Assembly: GCA_045660065.1 (NCBI GenBank)
Contig: JAZRDC010000068.1
Span: 1-64,000 of the forward strand
Length of the DNA: 64,000 bases
DNA from: RGIG2094 sp045660065
GTDB taxonomy: Bacteria; Bacillota; Clostridia; RGIG6154
Direction of reading: 5' to 3'
Shown here: positions 16,029-24,964 of the stretch, piece after piece
Numbering within the stretch: position 1 is the first letter of the stretch
How the letters are laid out: every line of letters begins with the position of its first letter
Position numbers and translations under genes: made by a program
Notes under the pieces: generated by a model
What the model saw: only the letters and a program-made list of their open reading frames with translations
The model's database searches: none
Told to the model about the DNA's origin: nothing

Positions 16029-16712
16029 ATGGAAGAAAAAATTTTTGAGGGACTTAATTATCTGATATCTTATCCGAAGGGATTTCAGGAAGATAGAAAA
16101 TATCCTTTAGTTATATTTTTGCACGGTGCAGGAACTCGTGGAGAAACAACAGAACTCTTAAGAAACAACAAGTGTGTTCAAAACCTTATAAAACGTCAGG
16201 ATGAAAGAGGTTATATCCTTGTTGCCCCGCTTTGTAAAAGAGGGGACTGGTTCGAATGGATGTCCATTTTGGTTCATTTGGTAGAAACTTACCGTGAAAT
16301 TTCGTATATTGACAAAACCCGTATTCATCTGACCGGTAACAGTATGGGTGGTTACGGCACTTGGGCGCTTGCTATATTGCATCCTGATTGGTTTGCCTCG
16401 GCAATGCCAATTTGTGGTGGAGGTATCGGCGCATTTGCAATGAACTTGGTGAATCTTCCTATCCGTACCTTTCACGGCCTTCGGGATAAAACGGTAGATC
16501 CTATCGAAAGTCTGCAGATGGTAAAAGCCGTGAATATGAATGGCGGTTATGCCGAGCTGATTCTATTTCCGGAACATGCTCATAATTGCTGGGATGAGGT
16601 TTACTCGGACGAAAAAAACTACGATTGGCTACTTTCTTTCAGTAATTCTCAGGATAATCCAGTATCAGAAGATGTTTCTACAACTTATTATGGTAATAAT
16701 AGCAATTTTTAG
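16029..16712 (+). CDS. Alpha/beta-hydrolase, probable carbohydrate esterase (CE1/feruloyl esterase-like)
   Basis: The start at 16029 is preferred because the ribosome site GAGGAG abuts the earlier ATG at 16017; 227 residues. Catalytic elements are the oxyanion loop LHGAGTRGE, the nucleophile elbow GNSMGGYG, an Asp in GLRDKTVD and the His in PEHAHNCWDE. The layout is that of phospholipase/carboxylesterase and prolyl-oligopeptidase-type esterases, several of which remove acyl groups from plant polysaccharides. There is no signal peptide. Next to GH127, it may deacylate imported oligosaccharides (inference). The 140 bases after it show only a weak ribosome site for the next gene. Confidence 0.8.
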   Translation: MEEKIFEGLNYLISYPKGFQEDRKYPLVIFLHGAGTRGETTELLRNNKCVQNLIKRQDERGYILVAPLCKRGDWFEWMSILVHLVETYREISYIDKTRIHLTGNSMGGYGTWALAILHPDWFASAMPICGGGIGAFAMNLVNLPIRTFHGLRDKTVDPIESLQMVKAVNMNGGYAELILFPEHAHNCWDEVYSDEKNYDWLLSFSNSQDNPVSEDVSTTYYGNNSNF

Positions 16713-16852
16713 GCATAATTGCCGGATCTGGCCGACTACTAAAAATATTGGTGTCTGGAGTGTACACGATTCCATAATACTTTTTTAACAACAAACAGAA
16801 CAGATATAAATGGTGTTTTGCAGATGCAGACACTAAAAAGCGAGAGATTTAT

Positions 16853-17707
16853 ATGTATAAAATTATTGACAAAAAAATATTGAATCCTACGGTAATTCAG
16901 CTTATGATTGAAGCACCTTTGGTTGCAAACAAAGCAAAACCAGGGCAGTTTATTATCCTTCGCGTGGACGAAGAGGGAGAAAGAATTCCTCTTACAGTTG
17001 CAGGTGTTAATAAGGAAAATGGGACTGTTAAAATCATTTTTCAGGTGGTAGGCGGAACAACCAAAAGACTTTCATACAAGGAAGCAGGGGAGTATATTCA
17101 GGATTTCGTTGGCCCTTTGGGTGAAGCAACACATCTTGATGGACTTAAAAAAGTCTGTATCGTAGGCGGTGGCGTTGGTTGCGCTATTGCTATGCCTGTT
17201 GCACAGGAATTGCACAGACTTGGTGCTGAAGTTACAAGCATTATCGGTTTCAGAAACAAAGACCTTTTGATATTGGAAGATGAGTTTAAGGCTTGTTCTG
17301 ACAGATTACATATTATGACAGATGACGGCTCATACGGAAGAGAAGGAAATGTTACAATTCCTTTGAAAGAAATGTTAGATGAGGGCGAAAAGTTTGATAT
17401 GATTATCACAATCGGGCCTTTGATTATGATGAAGTTTGTAGTTGAAACTGCAAGACCATTCGGCATACCTGTTACTGCGTCTATGAATCCTATTATGATA
17501 GACGGAACAGGAATGTGTGGCGGTTGCAGATTGACGCTTAACGTTGACGGCAAAAAGGTAACGAAGTTTGCCTGCGTTGACGGTCCTGATTTTAACGGAT
17601 ACGAGATTGATTTCGATGAGGCAATGTCAAGGGGAAGAATGTATTCTGACTTTGAACGTCACGCCTTTGAAGAAAGTTGCAATCTCTTTAATAAGGAGGT
17701 GCTTTGA
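16853..17707 (+). CDS. nfnA: NfnA (NADH-dependent ferredoxin:NADP oxidoreductase alpha subunit), copy 1
   Basis: A 284-residue protein of the ferredoxin-NADP reductase/dihydroorotate dehydrogenase K family. It has the FAD-binding block GQFIILRVDEEGERIPLT, the NAD-binding glycine motif VGGGVGCAIA and a C-terminal [2Fe-2S] ligand set in GTGMCGGCR and FACVDGPDF. With NfnB it forms a bifurcating transhydrogenase coupling NADH and reduced ferredoxin to NADPH formation in anaerobes. NfnB starts two bases after its stop. A second copy lies at 30084. Confidence 0.92.
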   Translation: MYKIIDKKILNPTVIQLMIEAPLVANKAKPGQFIILRVDEEGERIPLTVAGVNKENGTVKIIFQVVGGTTKRLSYKEAGEYIQDFVGPLGEATHLDGLKKVCIVGGGVGCAIAMPVAQELHRLGAEVTSIIGFRNKDLLILEDEFKACSDRLHIMTDDGSYGREGNVTIPLKEMLDEGEKFDMIITIGPLIMMKFVVETARPFGIPVTASMNPIMIDGTGMCGGCRLTLNVDGKKVTKFACVDGPDFNGYEIDFDEAMSRGRMYSDFERHAFEESCNLFNKEVL

Positions 17708-17709
17708 TA

Positions 17710-19116
17710 ATGGCAAATATGGCACCAAAAAGAAACGAAATGCCAACACAGGATGCATTGGTCAGAGCACATAACTTTGATGAAGTTGCTCTTGGCTATT
17801 CAGAAGAAACTGCCATTGACGAGGCAATGAGATGTCTTAATTGCAAAAATATGCCTTGTGTTGACGGTTGCCCCGTAAAAATAAATATTCCTTCTTTTAT
17901 TGCTAAAATTAAAGAAGGAGAGTTTGAAGAAGCATATCAGATTATAACAAAATCATCTTCACTTCCTGCAGTTTGCGGAAGAGTTTGCCCACAGGAAACA
18001 CAGTGCGAATCAAAATGCGTTCGCGGTATTAAAGGCGAGTCTGTGGGAATCGGAAGATTAGAGCGTTTTGTGGCAGACTGGCACAATACATTTTGTGATA
18101 GCGAAGTTGTGCGTCCTGAATCAAACGGACACAAGGTTGCGGTTGTAGGGTCAGGCCCGTCAGGTCTTACCTGCGCAGGGGATCTTGCAAAAAAAGGCTA
18201 TGAAGTTACAGTTTATGAGGCACTTCACGCCGCAGGCGGCGTGCTTGTGTATGGTATACCTGAATTCAGACTGCCAAAGAAAATTGTTGCAAAAGAAGTA
18301 AACACTTTAGAAAAATTAGGTGTAAAAATAGAAACAAACGTTGTAATTGGCAAAACTCTTACTATCGACGAGCTTTTTGATATGGGCTTTGAAGCGGTGT
18401 TTGTAGGATCAGGTGCAGGTCTGCCTAACTTTATGGGAATACCGGGCGAGTCATTAAAAGGCGTGTATTCTGCAAATGAGTTTTTAACAAGAAGCAACCT
18501 TATGAAAGCATATCTTTCAAATTCACAGACACCTGTTATGAAAGGCGGAAAAGTTGCAGTAGTAGGTGGCGGAAACGTTGCTATGGATGCGGCAAGAACT
18601 GCTTTAAGACTTGGTGCGGAAAAGGTTTATATTGTGTACCGCCGTTCAATGGACGAGCTTCCTGCAAGACGTGAGGAAGTAGAACATGCAGAGGAAGAAG
18701 GAATTGAATTCAGACTTCTTTGCAATCCTTTGGAAATCATCGGCTACAACAATCCCGACGATCCAAGAGATGCCCAAAACGGTTTTGTTACAGGCATGAC
18801 TTGCATAAAAATGGAACTTGGCGAGCCTGATGAAAAAGGCAGAAGACGTCCTGTGGAAATCCCGGGCAGTGAATTTACCATTAATGTTGACACTGTTATT
18901 ATGTCAATCGGTACATCACCAAATCCTTTGATAAAATCTACAACAGAAGGCCTGGAAGTAAATTCAAGAGGCGGAATTGTTGTAAACGAAGAGGGTCTTA
19001 CATCAAGAAGCGGAATTTATGCAGGCGGCGATGCGGTAACAGGTGCGGCAACAGTAATTTCTGCAATGGGAGCAGGAAAAACTGCAGCTAAAGCCATTGA
19101 CGAATATCTCAAATAA
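17710..19116 (+). CDS. nfnB: NfnB (bifurcating transhydrogenase beta subunit, GltD-like), copy 1
   Basis: Start ATG 17710 is 8 bases behind AAGGAGGT inside the end of nfnA; 468 residues. N-terminal Cys-rich region binds two [4Fe-4S] clusters (CLNCKNMPCVDGCP and CGRVCPQETQCESKC), then an FAD-binding GSGPSGLTCAGDLA and an NADP-binding GGGNVAMDAART. This is the glutamate synthase small-subunit fold without the large subunit, as in NfnB. The context next to nfnA settles the assignment over glutamate synthase. Confidence 0.92.
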   Translation: MANMAPKRNEMPTQDALVRAHNFDEVALGYSEETAIDEAMRCLNCKNMPCVDGCPVKINIPSFIAKIKEGEFEEAYQIITKSSSLPAVCGRVCPQETQCESKCVRGIKGESVGIGRLERFVADWHNTFCDSEVVRPESNGHKVAVVGSGPSGLTCAGDLAKKGYEVTVYEALHAAGGVLVYGIPEFRLPKKIVAKEVNTLEKLGVKIETNVVIGKTLTIDELFDMGFEAVFVGSGAGLPNFMGIPGESLKGVYSANEFLTRSNLMKAYLSNSQTPVMKGGKVAVVGGGNVAMDAARTALRLGAEKVYIVYRRSMDELPARREEVEHAEEEGIEFRLLCNPLEIIGYNNPDDPRDAQNGFVTGMTCIKMELGEPDEKGRRRPVEIPGSEFTINVDTVIMSIGTSPNPLIKSTTEGLEVNSRGGIVVNEEGLTSRSGIYAGGDAVTGAATVISAMGAGKTAAKAIDEYLK

Positions 19117-19141
19117 AGAAAAAAGTTGCAAGGAGATTAGT

Positions 19142-19348
19142 ATGACACAGGAACTTTTAGAAAGAATAAATTTTCTGGCAAAAAAATCAAAAGCCGAAGG
19201 CCTTTCAGAAGAAGAAAAAGCAGAACAGCAGGTTCTTCGTGCTCAGTATATAAAAGAGTTTCGTCAGGGTGTGTCAAACACTCTTGACAACACTTATATA
19301 ATGGACGAACAAGGCAACAAAAGAAAACTCGAAAGAAGGGGAATGTAA
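19142..19348 (+). CDS. DUF896 (YnzC-like) small protein
   Basis: A 68-residue protein behind AAGGAGATTAGT, with the family's opening (ERINFLAKKSKAEGLSEEE) and the YIKEFRQGV block. Bacillus YnzC is a small helical protein of unknown or SOS-linked role. The gene tail (codons for RRGM and the stop) is repeated 262 bases downstream, where the real hairpin terminator begins; see the repeat at 19338. Confidence 0.92.
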   Translation: MTQELLERINFLAKKSKAEGLSEEEKAEQQVLRAQYIKEFRQGVSNTLDNTYIMDEQGNKRKLERRGM

Positions 19349-19349
19349 A
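19333..19349 (+). repeat. 17-bp direct repeat, left copy (target-site duplication candidate)
   Basis: AAGAAGGGGAATGTAAA occurs here, covering the last codons of the DUF896 gene, and again exactly at 19595-19611. The two copies bracket the repeat element at 19338-19593. Confidence 0.8.
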
Positions 19350-19593
19350 AAAAGCCCAGAACAAAAAAATGGCTTGATATCAATTTGCAAAGTAACAATA
19401 AAACTTGGAATTTTATACAGTAAGTAGAAAATCCTGATAAAATCAGGATTTTCTTTTTAATAAAAGCCATTTTTGTTACGAAAAAACTTCGCCTCTCGAC
19501 GTACCTTTGTACGCCTTCGGGTACCCAAACACCAAAGGGAGCCTTTGGCGTTTGCTCAGTTTTTTCGTTCTGAACATTTTTTCCTATCCCCCG
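19338..19593. mobile_element. Non-coding structured repeat, copy 1 (MITE-like, about 256 bp)
   Basis: The outer ends form imperfect inverted repeats: left GGGGAATGTAAAAAAAGCCC continuing CAGAACAAAAAA, right (reverse complement) GGGGATAGGAAAAAATGTTC continuing CAGAACGAAAAAA. Inside are a long-range pair AAAAATGGCTT/AAGCCATTTTT (from 19366, closing near 19475), an enclosed terminator-like hairpin AAAATCCTGAT/ATCAGGATTTTC (19430-19455), CGTAC/GTACG, and CAAACACCAAAGG/CCTTTGGCGTTTG (19526-19554). A second copy with the same order is at 41210. No transposase. A short ORF across it looks spurious. This explains most of the 370-base gap. Confidence 0.7.
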
Positions 19594-19594
19594 A

Positions 19595-19611
19595 AGAAGG
19601 GGAATGTAAAT
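19595..19611 (+). repeat. 17-bp direct repeat, right copy
   Basis: Exact second copy of AAGAAGGGGAATGTAAA. In the frame of the DUF896 gene it would again encode RRGM plus stop, and it forms the left arm of the terminator at 19601-19626. Confidence 0.8.
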
Positions 19612-19637
19612 TAATTTACATTCCCTTTCTTTTTTTA
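19601..19637 (+). terminator. Terminator originally belonging to the DUF896 gene
   Basis: GGGAATGTAAAT (19601-19612) pairs perfectly with ATTTACATTCCC (19615-19626), followed by TTTCTTTTTTT. Its left arm equals the end of the DUF896 coding sequence, so the gene and its terminator appear to have been separated by the inserted repeat. Confidence 0.85.
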
Positions 19638-19662
19638 TGTCAAAGCCCTCAAATATAATAAT

Positions 19663-19691
19663 TGCATTTTATGTCGTTTTATGGTATAATC
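19663..19691 (+). promoter_or_regulatory. Promoter of acyltransferase/acyl-CoA ligase operon
   Basis: TTGCAT (19663-19668), 17 bases, TATAAT (19686-19691), within TATGGTATAAT. Confidence 0.75.
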
Positions 19692-19718
19692 TAATGTGAA
19701 TAAGTAGGGAGTGATTAT

Positions 19719-20588
19719 ATGAGAAAATTCGGAGACAGATATGACGCAAAAAGAGTGCGTGATATCGACGGTGTGCATCACTATATGGCATACTTGATGC
19801 CAAAGCGATGCGATGCAGAAGTTTATATAAATCAGCAGATTGATATTACAGAACTCTTAAAATATATAAACGAAAAAAATGCAAGTGGTGAAAGAAAAGT
19901 AACTCTTTTCCATTGCTTTATTGCAGCTATTGCAAGAACAGTCAAAATGCGTCCGCTTTTGAACAGATATATTTCGGGTAAGCATTTTTATGACAGACAT
20001 GAAATTTCAATGGGTTTTACAATCAAGAAAAAATTTACCGACCACTCTGAAGAAACCCTTATGATTTACAGACCGAAAAATGATGAAAACTTAACTGCAA
20101 TTACAGATAGACTTTCACCAAAAGTGAAAGAGGCTAAAAAAGAAAAAGACAATGGTCAGAGTGTTGACGATATTTTAAATATCGTTAAAAAGTTGCCAAA
20201 ACCAATAATGCATATTTTTATGGCTCTTATGAGATTTATGGACAACTACGGACTTATGCCAAAGGCGTTCAGTAGTGTTGATACAAATTACTGCACAGTT
20301 TTGTTGTCTAACTTAGGAAGCATTAAGTGTGATGCAGTTTATCATCACTTAAATAATTTTGGTACAAACGGTATTGTTATCACAATTGGTGAAATGCATA
20401 AAGAAGTTATGCTTGATGAAAACAACGAACCTGTTATAAGAGATGTTGTAAACATCGGTGCAACTTTAGATGAGAGAATTGCAGACGGATTTTATTTTGC
20501 ACGCTCACTTAAACTTATAAAGTATTTGTTTAAAAATCCGCATCTTTTGGATAAAACATTAGGGGAGGAAATTGATTTTGAATTCTGA
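19719..20588 (+). CDS. Stand-alone 2-oxoacid dehydrogenase E2/CAT-like acyltransferase homologue
   Basis: A 289-residue protein with the chloramphenicol acetyltransferase fold shared by E2 catalytic domains (TLFHCFIAAIARTVKMRP; SNLGSIKCDAVYHH; GTNGIVITIGE), but no lipoyl or peripheral-subunit-binding domain. Near the C-terminus, where E2 and CAT enzymes have the catalytic HxxxDG, this protein reads DERIADG, so the catalytic His is Glu. Its end overlaps the next gene, an acyl-CoA ligase, by 11 bases, which implies a joint role in acyl transfer or acyl-CoA metabolism. Substrate unknown. Confidence 0.75.
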   Translation: MRKFGDRYDAKRVRDIDGVHHYMAYLMPKRCDAEVYINQQIDITELLKYINEKNASGERKVTLFHCFIAAIARTVKMRPLLNRYISGKHFYDRHEISMGFTIKKKFTDHSEETLMIYRPKNDENLTAITDRLSPKVKEAKKEKDNGQSVDDILNIVKKLPKPIMHIFMALMRFMDNYGLMPKAFSSVDTNYCTVLLSNLGSIKCDAVYHHLNNFGTNGIVITIGEMHKEVMLDENNEPVIRDVVNIGATLDERIADGFYFARSLKLIKYLFKNPHLLDKTLGEEIDFEF

Positions 20589-22278
20589 GGCAAGATGGTA
20601 TAAATACTACGGAAATATTCCGCATCATATTGATTATCCTGACATTTCTATGTATCAGATGATTGAAAATGCATCCCAAGGCAACGAGGACAGAGTTGCA
20701 TATGATTTTATGGGAAAATCAGTAACATATAAAACATTTTTAGAAGAAATTGAAACTTGTGCAAAAGCATTGATTGCTCAGGGTGTAAAGGTAGGTGAAA
20801 CTGTAACTGTTTGTCTTCCCAATGTTCCTCAGGCAGTTATTATGTTTTACGCAATCAACAGAATAGGGGCTGTTGCAAGTATGGTGCATCCTCTTTCTGC
20901 TGAAAATGAAATAATGTTTTACTTAAATGAAGCAAAAAGTAAAATTGCAATTACACTCAGCAGATTTTATGAAAAATTTGAAGCAATCAAAGGCAAAACT
21001 CAGGTAGAAAAAGTGATTGTTGCCAAAATCGGCGAAGCACTTCCTGCAATAAAGAGTTTTGCATATAAATTCATCGGTGGTGAACCGAAAGTTAAAAACG
21101 AAAAAAATGTTATTTCGTGGCCTGACTTTTTAGCGTCGGCTAAGAATGTCAGCGGTGAAATTGCTCACACAGGCAAAGGGGAAGATGATGCAGTAATTCT
21201 CTTTAGTGGTGGCACAACAGGAACTTCTAAAGGGATACTTCTTACAAATCTTAACTTCAACGCCCTTGCACTTCAGACAATTGCATCAGCAGAATGTTAT
21301 GAAACAGGGGACACAATCCTTTCTATTATGCCTGTTTTCCACGGTTTTGGTCTGGGTGTAGGTATACATACATTTTTAGCACACGCAGGTAAATGCGTAC
21401 TTATTCCGCAGATTAATGTTAAAGAATTTGCAGGATACTTCAAAAAATACCGCCCTAATTTTATGGCAGGCGTGCCAACACTCTTTGAGGCTATGATGAG
21501 AAACGAAGATATGAACACAGCGGACCTTTCATGCCTTAAAGGACTTTTCAGCGGTGGCGATTCTTTGTCAGTTGAACTTAAGAAAAAGGTTGATAAATTT
21601 ATAAGAGAGCGCGGTGCTGAAATTCAGGTGCGTGAAGGTTATGGTACAACAGAATGTGTTACCGCAAGTTGCCTTACACCGTCTGATTATTACAGAGAGG
21701 GAAGTATCGGAATACCATTTCCTGATACATTCTATAAAATCGTAATTCCAAGCACTCACGATGAAGCACCAATCGGTCAGATGGGTGAAATATGTCTTAC
21801 AGGACCTACTCTTATGAAAGAGTATATCAACAATCCGAAAGAAACAATGCAGACACTTCAACTCCACGAGGATGGAAAAACTTATCTTCATACTGGCGAC
21901 TTGGGTTATATGGACGAAGATGGATTTATATACTTTGTTCAAAGACTCAAAAGAATGATTATAACAAGCGGGTACAATGTGTATCCATCACAGGTTGAAA
22001 ATGTTATTGACTCTCACGAAGCGGTTATGTTTTCAACAGTAATCGGTGTAAAAGACGATTATCGTATGCAGAAAGTAAAGGCATTTATCGTGTTAAAACC
22101 CGGATTTGCACCAACTGATGAAATAAAAGAGTCAATTAAAGCACATTGCGAAAAGAGTATCGCAAAATATGCACTTCCGAGAGAGTATGAGTTCAGAGAT
22201 AATCTGCCAAAAACTTTAGTTGGTAAAATTGCATATCGTGAACTTGAAAAAGAGGAAGAAGCAAAACTTTCTAAATAA
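20578..22278 (+). CDS. AMP-dependent acyl-CoA synthetase/ligase
   Basis: TTG 20578 is taken as start because GGGGAGG lies nine bases upstream; 566 residues. It has the ANL superfamily core motifs: the phosphate loop FSGGTTGTSKG, YGTTECVT (A5), YLHTGDLGYMD (A7), FVQRLKRMI (A8) and the catalytic lysine in PKTLVGKIAYREL (A10). Such enzymes adenylate a carboxylic acid and load it on CoA. The tight overlap with the preceding acyltransferase-like gene suggests ligase and acceptor enzyme act together, for example in fatty acid uptake; substrate chain length cannot be read from sequence. Confidence 0.88.
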   Translation: MNSEARWYKYYGNIPHHIDYPDISMYQMIENASQGNEDRVAYDFMGKSVTYKTFLEEIETCAKALIAQGVKVGETVTVCLPNVPQAVIMFYAINRIGAVASMVHPLSAENEIMFYLNEAKSKIAITLSRFYEKFEAIKGKTQVEKVIVAKIGEALPAIKSFAYKFIGGEPKVKNEKNVISWPDFLASAKNVSGEIAHTGKGEDDAVILFSGGTTGTSKGILLTNLNFNALALQTIASAECYETGDTILSIMPVFHGFGLGVGIHTFLAHAGKCVLIPQINVKEFAGYFKKYRPNFMAGVPTLFEAMMRNEDMNTADLSCLKGLFSGGDSLSVELKKKVDKFIRERGAEIQVREGYGTTECVTASCLTPSDYYREGSIGIPFPDTFYKIVIPSTHDEAPIGQMGEICLTGPTLMKEYINNPKETMQTLQLHEDGKTYLHTGDLGYMDEDGFIYFVQRLKRMIITSGYNVYPSQVENVIDSHEAVMFSTVIGVKDDYRMQKVKAFIVLKPGFAPTDEIKESIKAHCEKSIAKYALPREYEFRDNLPKTLVGKIAYRELEKEEEAKLSK

Positions 22279-22328
22279 TAAATTACCTTTCAGAAATGCT
22301 ATAAATATTTAACTTCAGGAGGAAGCAT

Positions 22329-24086
22329 ATGGACATTTTTGCGATTTTAAATTTGATCGGCGGATTGGCGTTGTTCCTTTTTGGTATGGACCTTATGGGA
22401 GACAGCCTTAAAAAACTCGCCGGCGGAAAATTGGAATCAATACTTGCAAGACTTACATCTAACAGAATTAAAGGCTTTTTGCTTGGTTTTATAGTAACTG
22501 CAGTTATTCAGTCATCATCTGCAACAACAGTTATGCTTGTAGGTTTTGTAAACTCCGGTATTATGAAACTGGGGCAGACAATAAGCATTATTATGGGTGC
22601 AAACATCGGTACAACAGTTACTGCGTGGCTCCTTAGTACTGCGGATATCAAAGGTACTGCAATTATACTTAAATTGTTAAAACCTGAGTCGTTTACACCA
22701 ATCTTAGCAGCAATCGGTCTTATTATGACAATGGTTGCAAAAAAAGACACCAAGAAAAACACAGGAACAATCCTTTTAGGTTTTGCAATCCTTATGTTTG
22801 GTATGGATGCAATGAGCGGTGCGGTTGAAGGCCTTCGTGATAACGAAACCTTTACAAATATGCTCACAATGTTCTCAAATCCTTTAATGGGTATTTTAGT
22901 TGGTACAATTTTTACTGCAATTATTCAGTCATCATCAGCATCTGTAGGTGTTTTGCAGGCGCTTTCGCTTTCTTGTATCATTCCATACTCAACTGCAATC
23001 CCTGTTGTTTTGGGTCAGAATATCGGAACAACAATCACACCGATTATCTCATCAATCAGCGGTAACACAGAATCAAAACGCGTGGCGTTTACCTGCCTTT
23101 ATATTAAAATGATTGGTGTTATAATAGTAGTTGGAGTATTCTATATCCTCCACGGAGCACTTGATTTTGCGTTTATGAATGAGCGTGCAAGTGCGGTTAA
23201 CATCGCTCTTGTTCATACATTGTTTAATATATTATCTACAATTATTTTATTGCCGTTCTGCTCACTTTTTGAAAAACTTGCAATTAAAACAGTTAAAAGC
23301 AAAAAGGTTGAAGAAGAAACAGATATATTCTCAACTCTTGATGAAAGATTTTTGGAAGTACCTGCATTTGCTGTTGAAAAATGTAAAGAACTTGTTTGCG
23401 AAATGGCAAACATTTCAGGGGAAGCATTTAAACGTGCTGCCAAACTTTTAAATAATTTCAATGATGAAGAATTTGAAGAAATTGCAAAACTCGAAGGCGC
23501 AGTTGATAAATACGAAGATAAAACAAGCACATATCTTGTAAAAATTGCGGCAAGTAATATGTCAGCCAAAGACAGTAAAGTTGTAACAGAACTTCTTCAT
23601 TGCGTAGGAGATATTGAAAGAATTTCTGACCACGCGCTTAACTTAGCAGAAGTTGCACAGGAAATCCACGATAAAAAAATCGACTTTTCACCAAAGGCGA
23701 AAGAAGATATCAGAATTATCATAAATGCAGTTTCAAACATTTTAGACCTTGCTATTTCTTCACTTGTTAATGAAGATATTGAAATTGCAAAGCGTGTTGA
23801 ACCATTAGAACAGGTTATTGACAGACTTAACAGAAAAATCAAAAACGGTCATATCGAAAGACTCCGTCAGGGCGACTGCACAATGGAACTTGGCTTCATT
23901 TTGTCAGACCTTCTTACAAACTGTGAAAGAGTTGCAGACCATTGTTCAAATATTGCAGTATGCTTTATTGAAATGTCCCACGATTCATTTGAAACTCACG
24001 AATATTTAAATCAGCTTAAAACAAGTGGTGAACAGTCATTTAACGATATGTACGCATTCTACAAACAGAAATATTATATTGAGTAG
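22329..24086 (+). CDS. Na/Pi cotransporter (NptA/YjbB type) with PhoU-like domain
   Basis: A 585-residue membrane protein behind AGGAGGAAGC. It carries the two inverted Na/Pi repeats with their hallmark QSSSATTVMLVGF (near residue 60) and QSSSASVGVLQAL (near 200), plus Gly-rich GANIGTTVTA and GQNIGTTITP. The cytoplasmic C-terminal part (about 345-570) is a PhoU-like helical bundle (LLHCVGDIERISDHALNLAE, ERVADHCSNIAV). It imports or exports phosphate with sodium. Nine bases separate it from the next gene. Confidence 0.92.
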   Translation: MDIFAILNLIGGLALFLFGMDLMGDSLKKLAGGKLESILARLTSNRIKGFLLGFIVTAVIQSSSATTVMLVGFVNSGIMKLGQTISIIMGANIGTTVTAWLLSTADIKGTAIILKLLKPESFTPILAAIGLIMTMVAKKDTKKNTGTILLGFAILMFGMDAMSGAVEGLRDNETFTNMLTMFSNPLMGILVGTIFTAIIQSSSASVGVLQALSLSCIIPYSTAIPVVLGQNIGTTITPIISSISGNTESKRVAFTCLYIKMIGVIIVVGVFYILHGALDFAFMNERASAVNIALVHTLFNILSTIILLPFCSLFEKLAIKTVKSKKVEEETDIFSTLDERFLEVPAFAVEKCKELVCEMANISGEAFKRAAKLLNNFNDEEFEEIAKLEGAVDKYEDKTSTYLVKIAASNMSAKDSKVVTELLHCVGDIERISDHALNLAEVAQEIHDKKIDFSPKAKEDIRIIINAVSNILDLAISSLVNEDIEIAKRVEPLEQVIDRLNRKIKNGHIERLRQGDCTMELGFILSDLLTNCERVADHCSNIAVCFIEMSHDSFETHEYLNQLKTSGEQSFNDMYAFYKQKYYIE

Positions 24087-24094
24087 GTGTGCTT

Positions 24095-24958
24095 ATGGAA
24101 CTTTCAATAAATATTGCCTATGTTGCCAAAATGCGAGGCACAGATAGCAAGCGTGATATTGGCGAGTGTGCAAAACTTATAAAAGAAGCGGGATTTAACT
24201 ATGTTGATTTCGGAGTCGCAAGACTCGTTAAGGAAGACAACTGGGAAAAGATTTTTGCTGAGGCAAGAGAAACAATAGAAAAAGAAGGTCTTAAAATTAA
24301 TCAGACTCACGCACCATATGTTTTTTCAGGGGTGGACGAGGATGAATATCGCGAGGATATGAGACGCTCTTTTGTGGCAAGTCATATATTAGGGGCAGAA
24401 AATATTGTTATTCACGCAGATAAGTATGTACCTGACGAAAAGGGTTTTAATCCCGAAGTTGCATTAAAAGAAATTTGTGATTTTTACTCACCTTTTGTAG
24501 ATTATGCAAAAAAGGTTAATCTTAAGGTGGCGGTAGAAAATCTTTTTGAAGGCCGAACAGTTGAAGGCCCGACTGATTTTGCCAACAGAACAAGATATAC
24601 TTCTTATGTTGAGGAACAGATTGCGGTGATTGAAAATTTCAATGACCCTATTGTTACAGGTTGCTGGGACTTTGGACACGGTCAGGTTTCATACAGATAT
24701 AACTATATGGAAGGCTTGAAAAAAGTCGGCAAATATATAACGAGCACTCATGTTCACGATAATTTCTGGGGACAAGATCTGCATAATATGCCTTTTCATG
24801 GCGATGTTCCATGGGAAGATGTTATGGCATATTTAAAAGAAATCAACTACCCTGGCAAGTTTACGATGGAGGCGGTGTATGGATCGTTCCCTGATGCACT
24901 TCTTCCACACTACTTAAAAATGTGGTATGAAACAGGAAAATATCTTGTGAATCTTTAA
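24095..24958 (+). CDS. Sugar phosphate isomerase/epimerase-like TIM barrel protein
   Basis: ATG 24095 is chosen over GTG 24089 because TAGGTG lies six bases upstream; 287 residues. It belongs to the xylose isomerase-like barrel family: NQTHAPY, NIVIHADKY, VAVENLFEG with the metal-binding Glu, CWDFGHG with Asp/His, STHVHDN, and FTMEAVYGS. These give a full metal-binding set. Substrate unknown. It is coupled to nptA and ends at a strong terminator. Confidence 0.8.
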   Translation: MELSINIAYVAKMRGTDSKRDIGECAKLIKEAGFNYVDFGVARLVKEDNWEKIFAEARETIEKEGLKINQTHAPYVFSGVDEDEYREDMRRSFVASHILGAENIVIHADKYVPDEKGFNPEVALKEICDFYSPFVDYAKKVNLKVAVENLFEGRTVEGPTDFANRTRYTSYVEEQIAVIENFNDPIVTGCWDFGHGQVSYRYNYMEGLKKVGKYITSTHVHDNFWGQDLHNMPFHGDVPWEDVMAYLKEINYPGKFTMEAVYGSFPDALLPHYLKMWYETGKYLVNL

Positions 24959-24964
24959 TAATTA

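Noticed and set aside
19473..19658. A 61-codon ORF across the repeat element after the DUF896 gene
   Set aside because: It has no ribosome site, crosses hairpins and the terminator, and the second copy of the repeat does not keep the same frame; the conservation is of pairing, not of protein.
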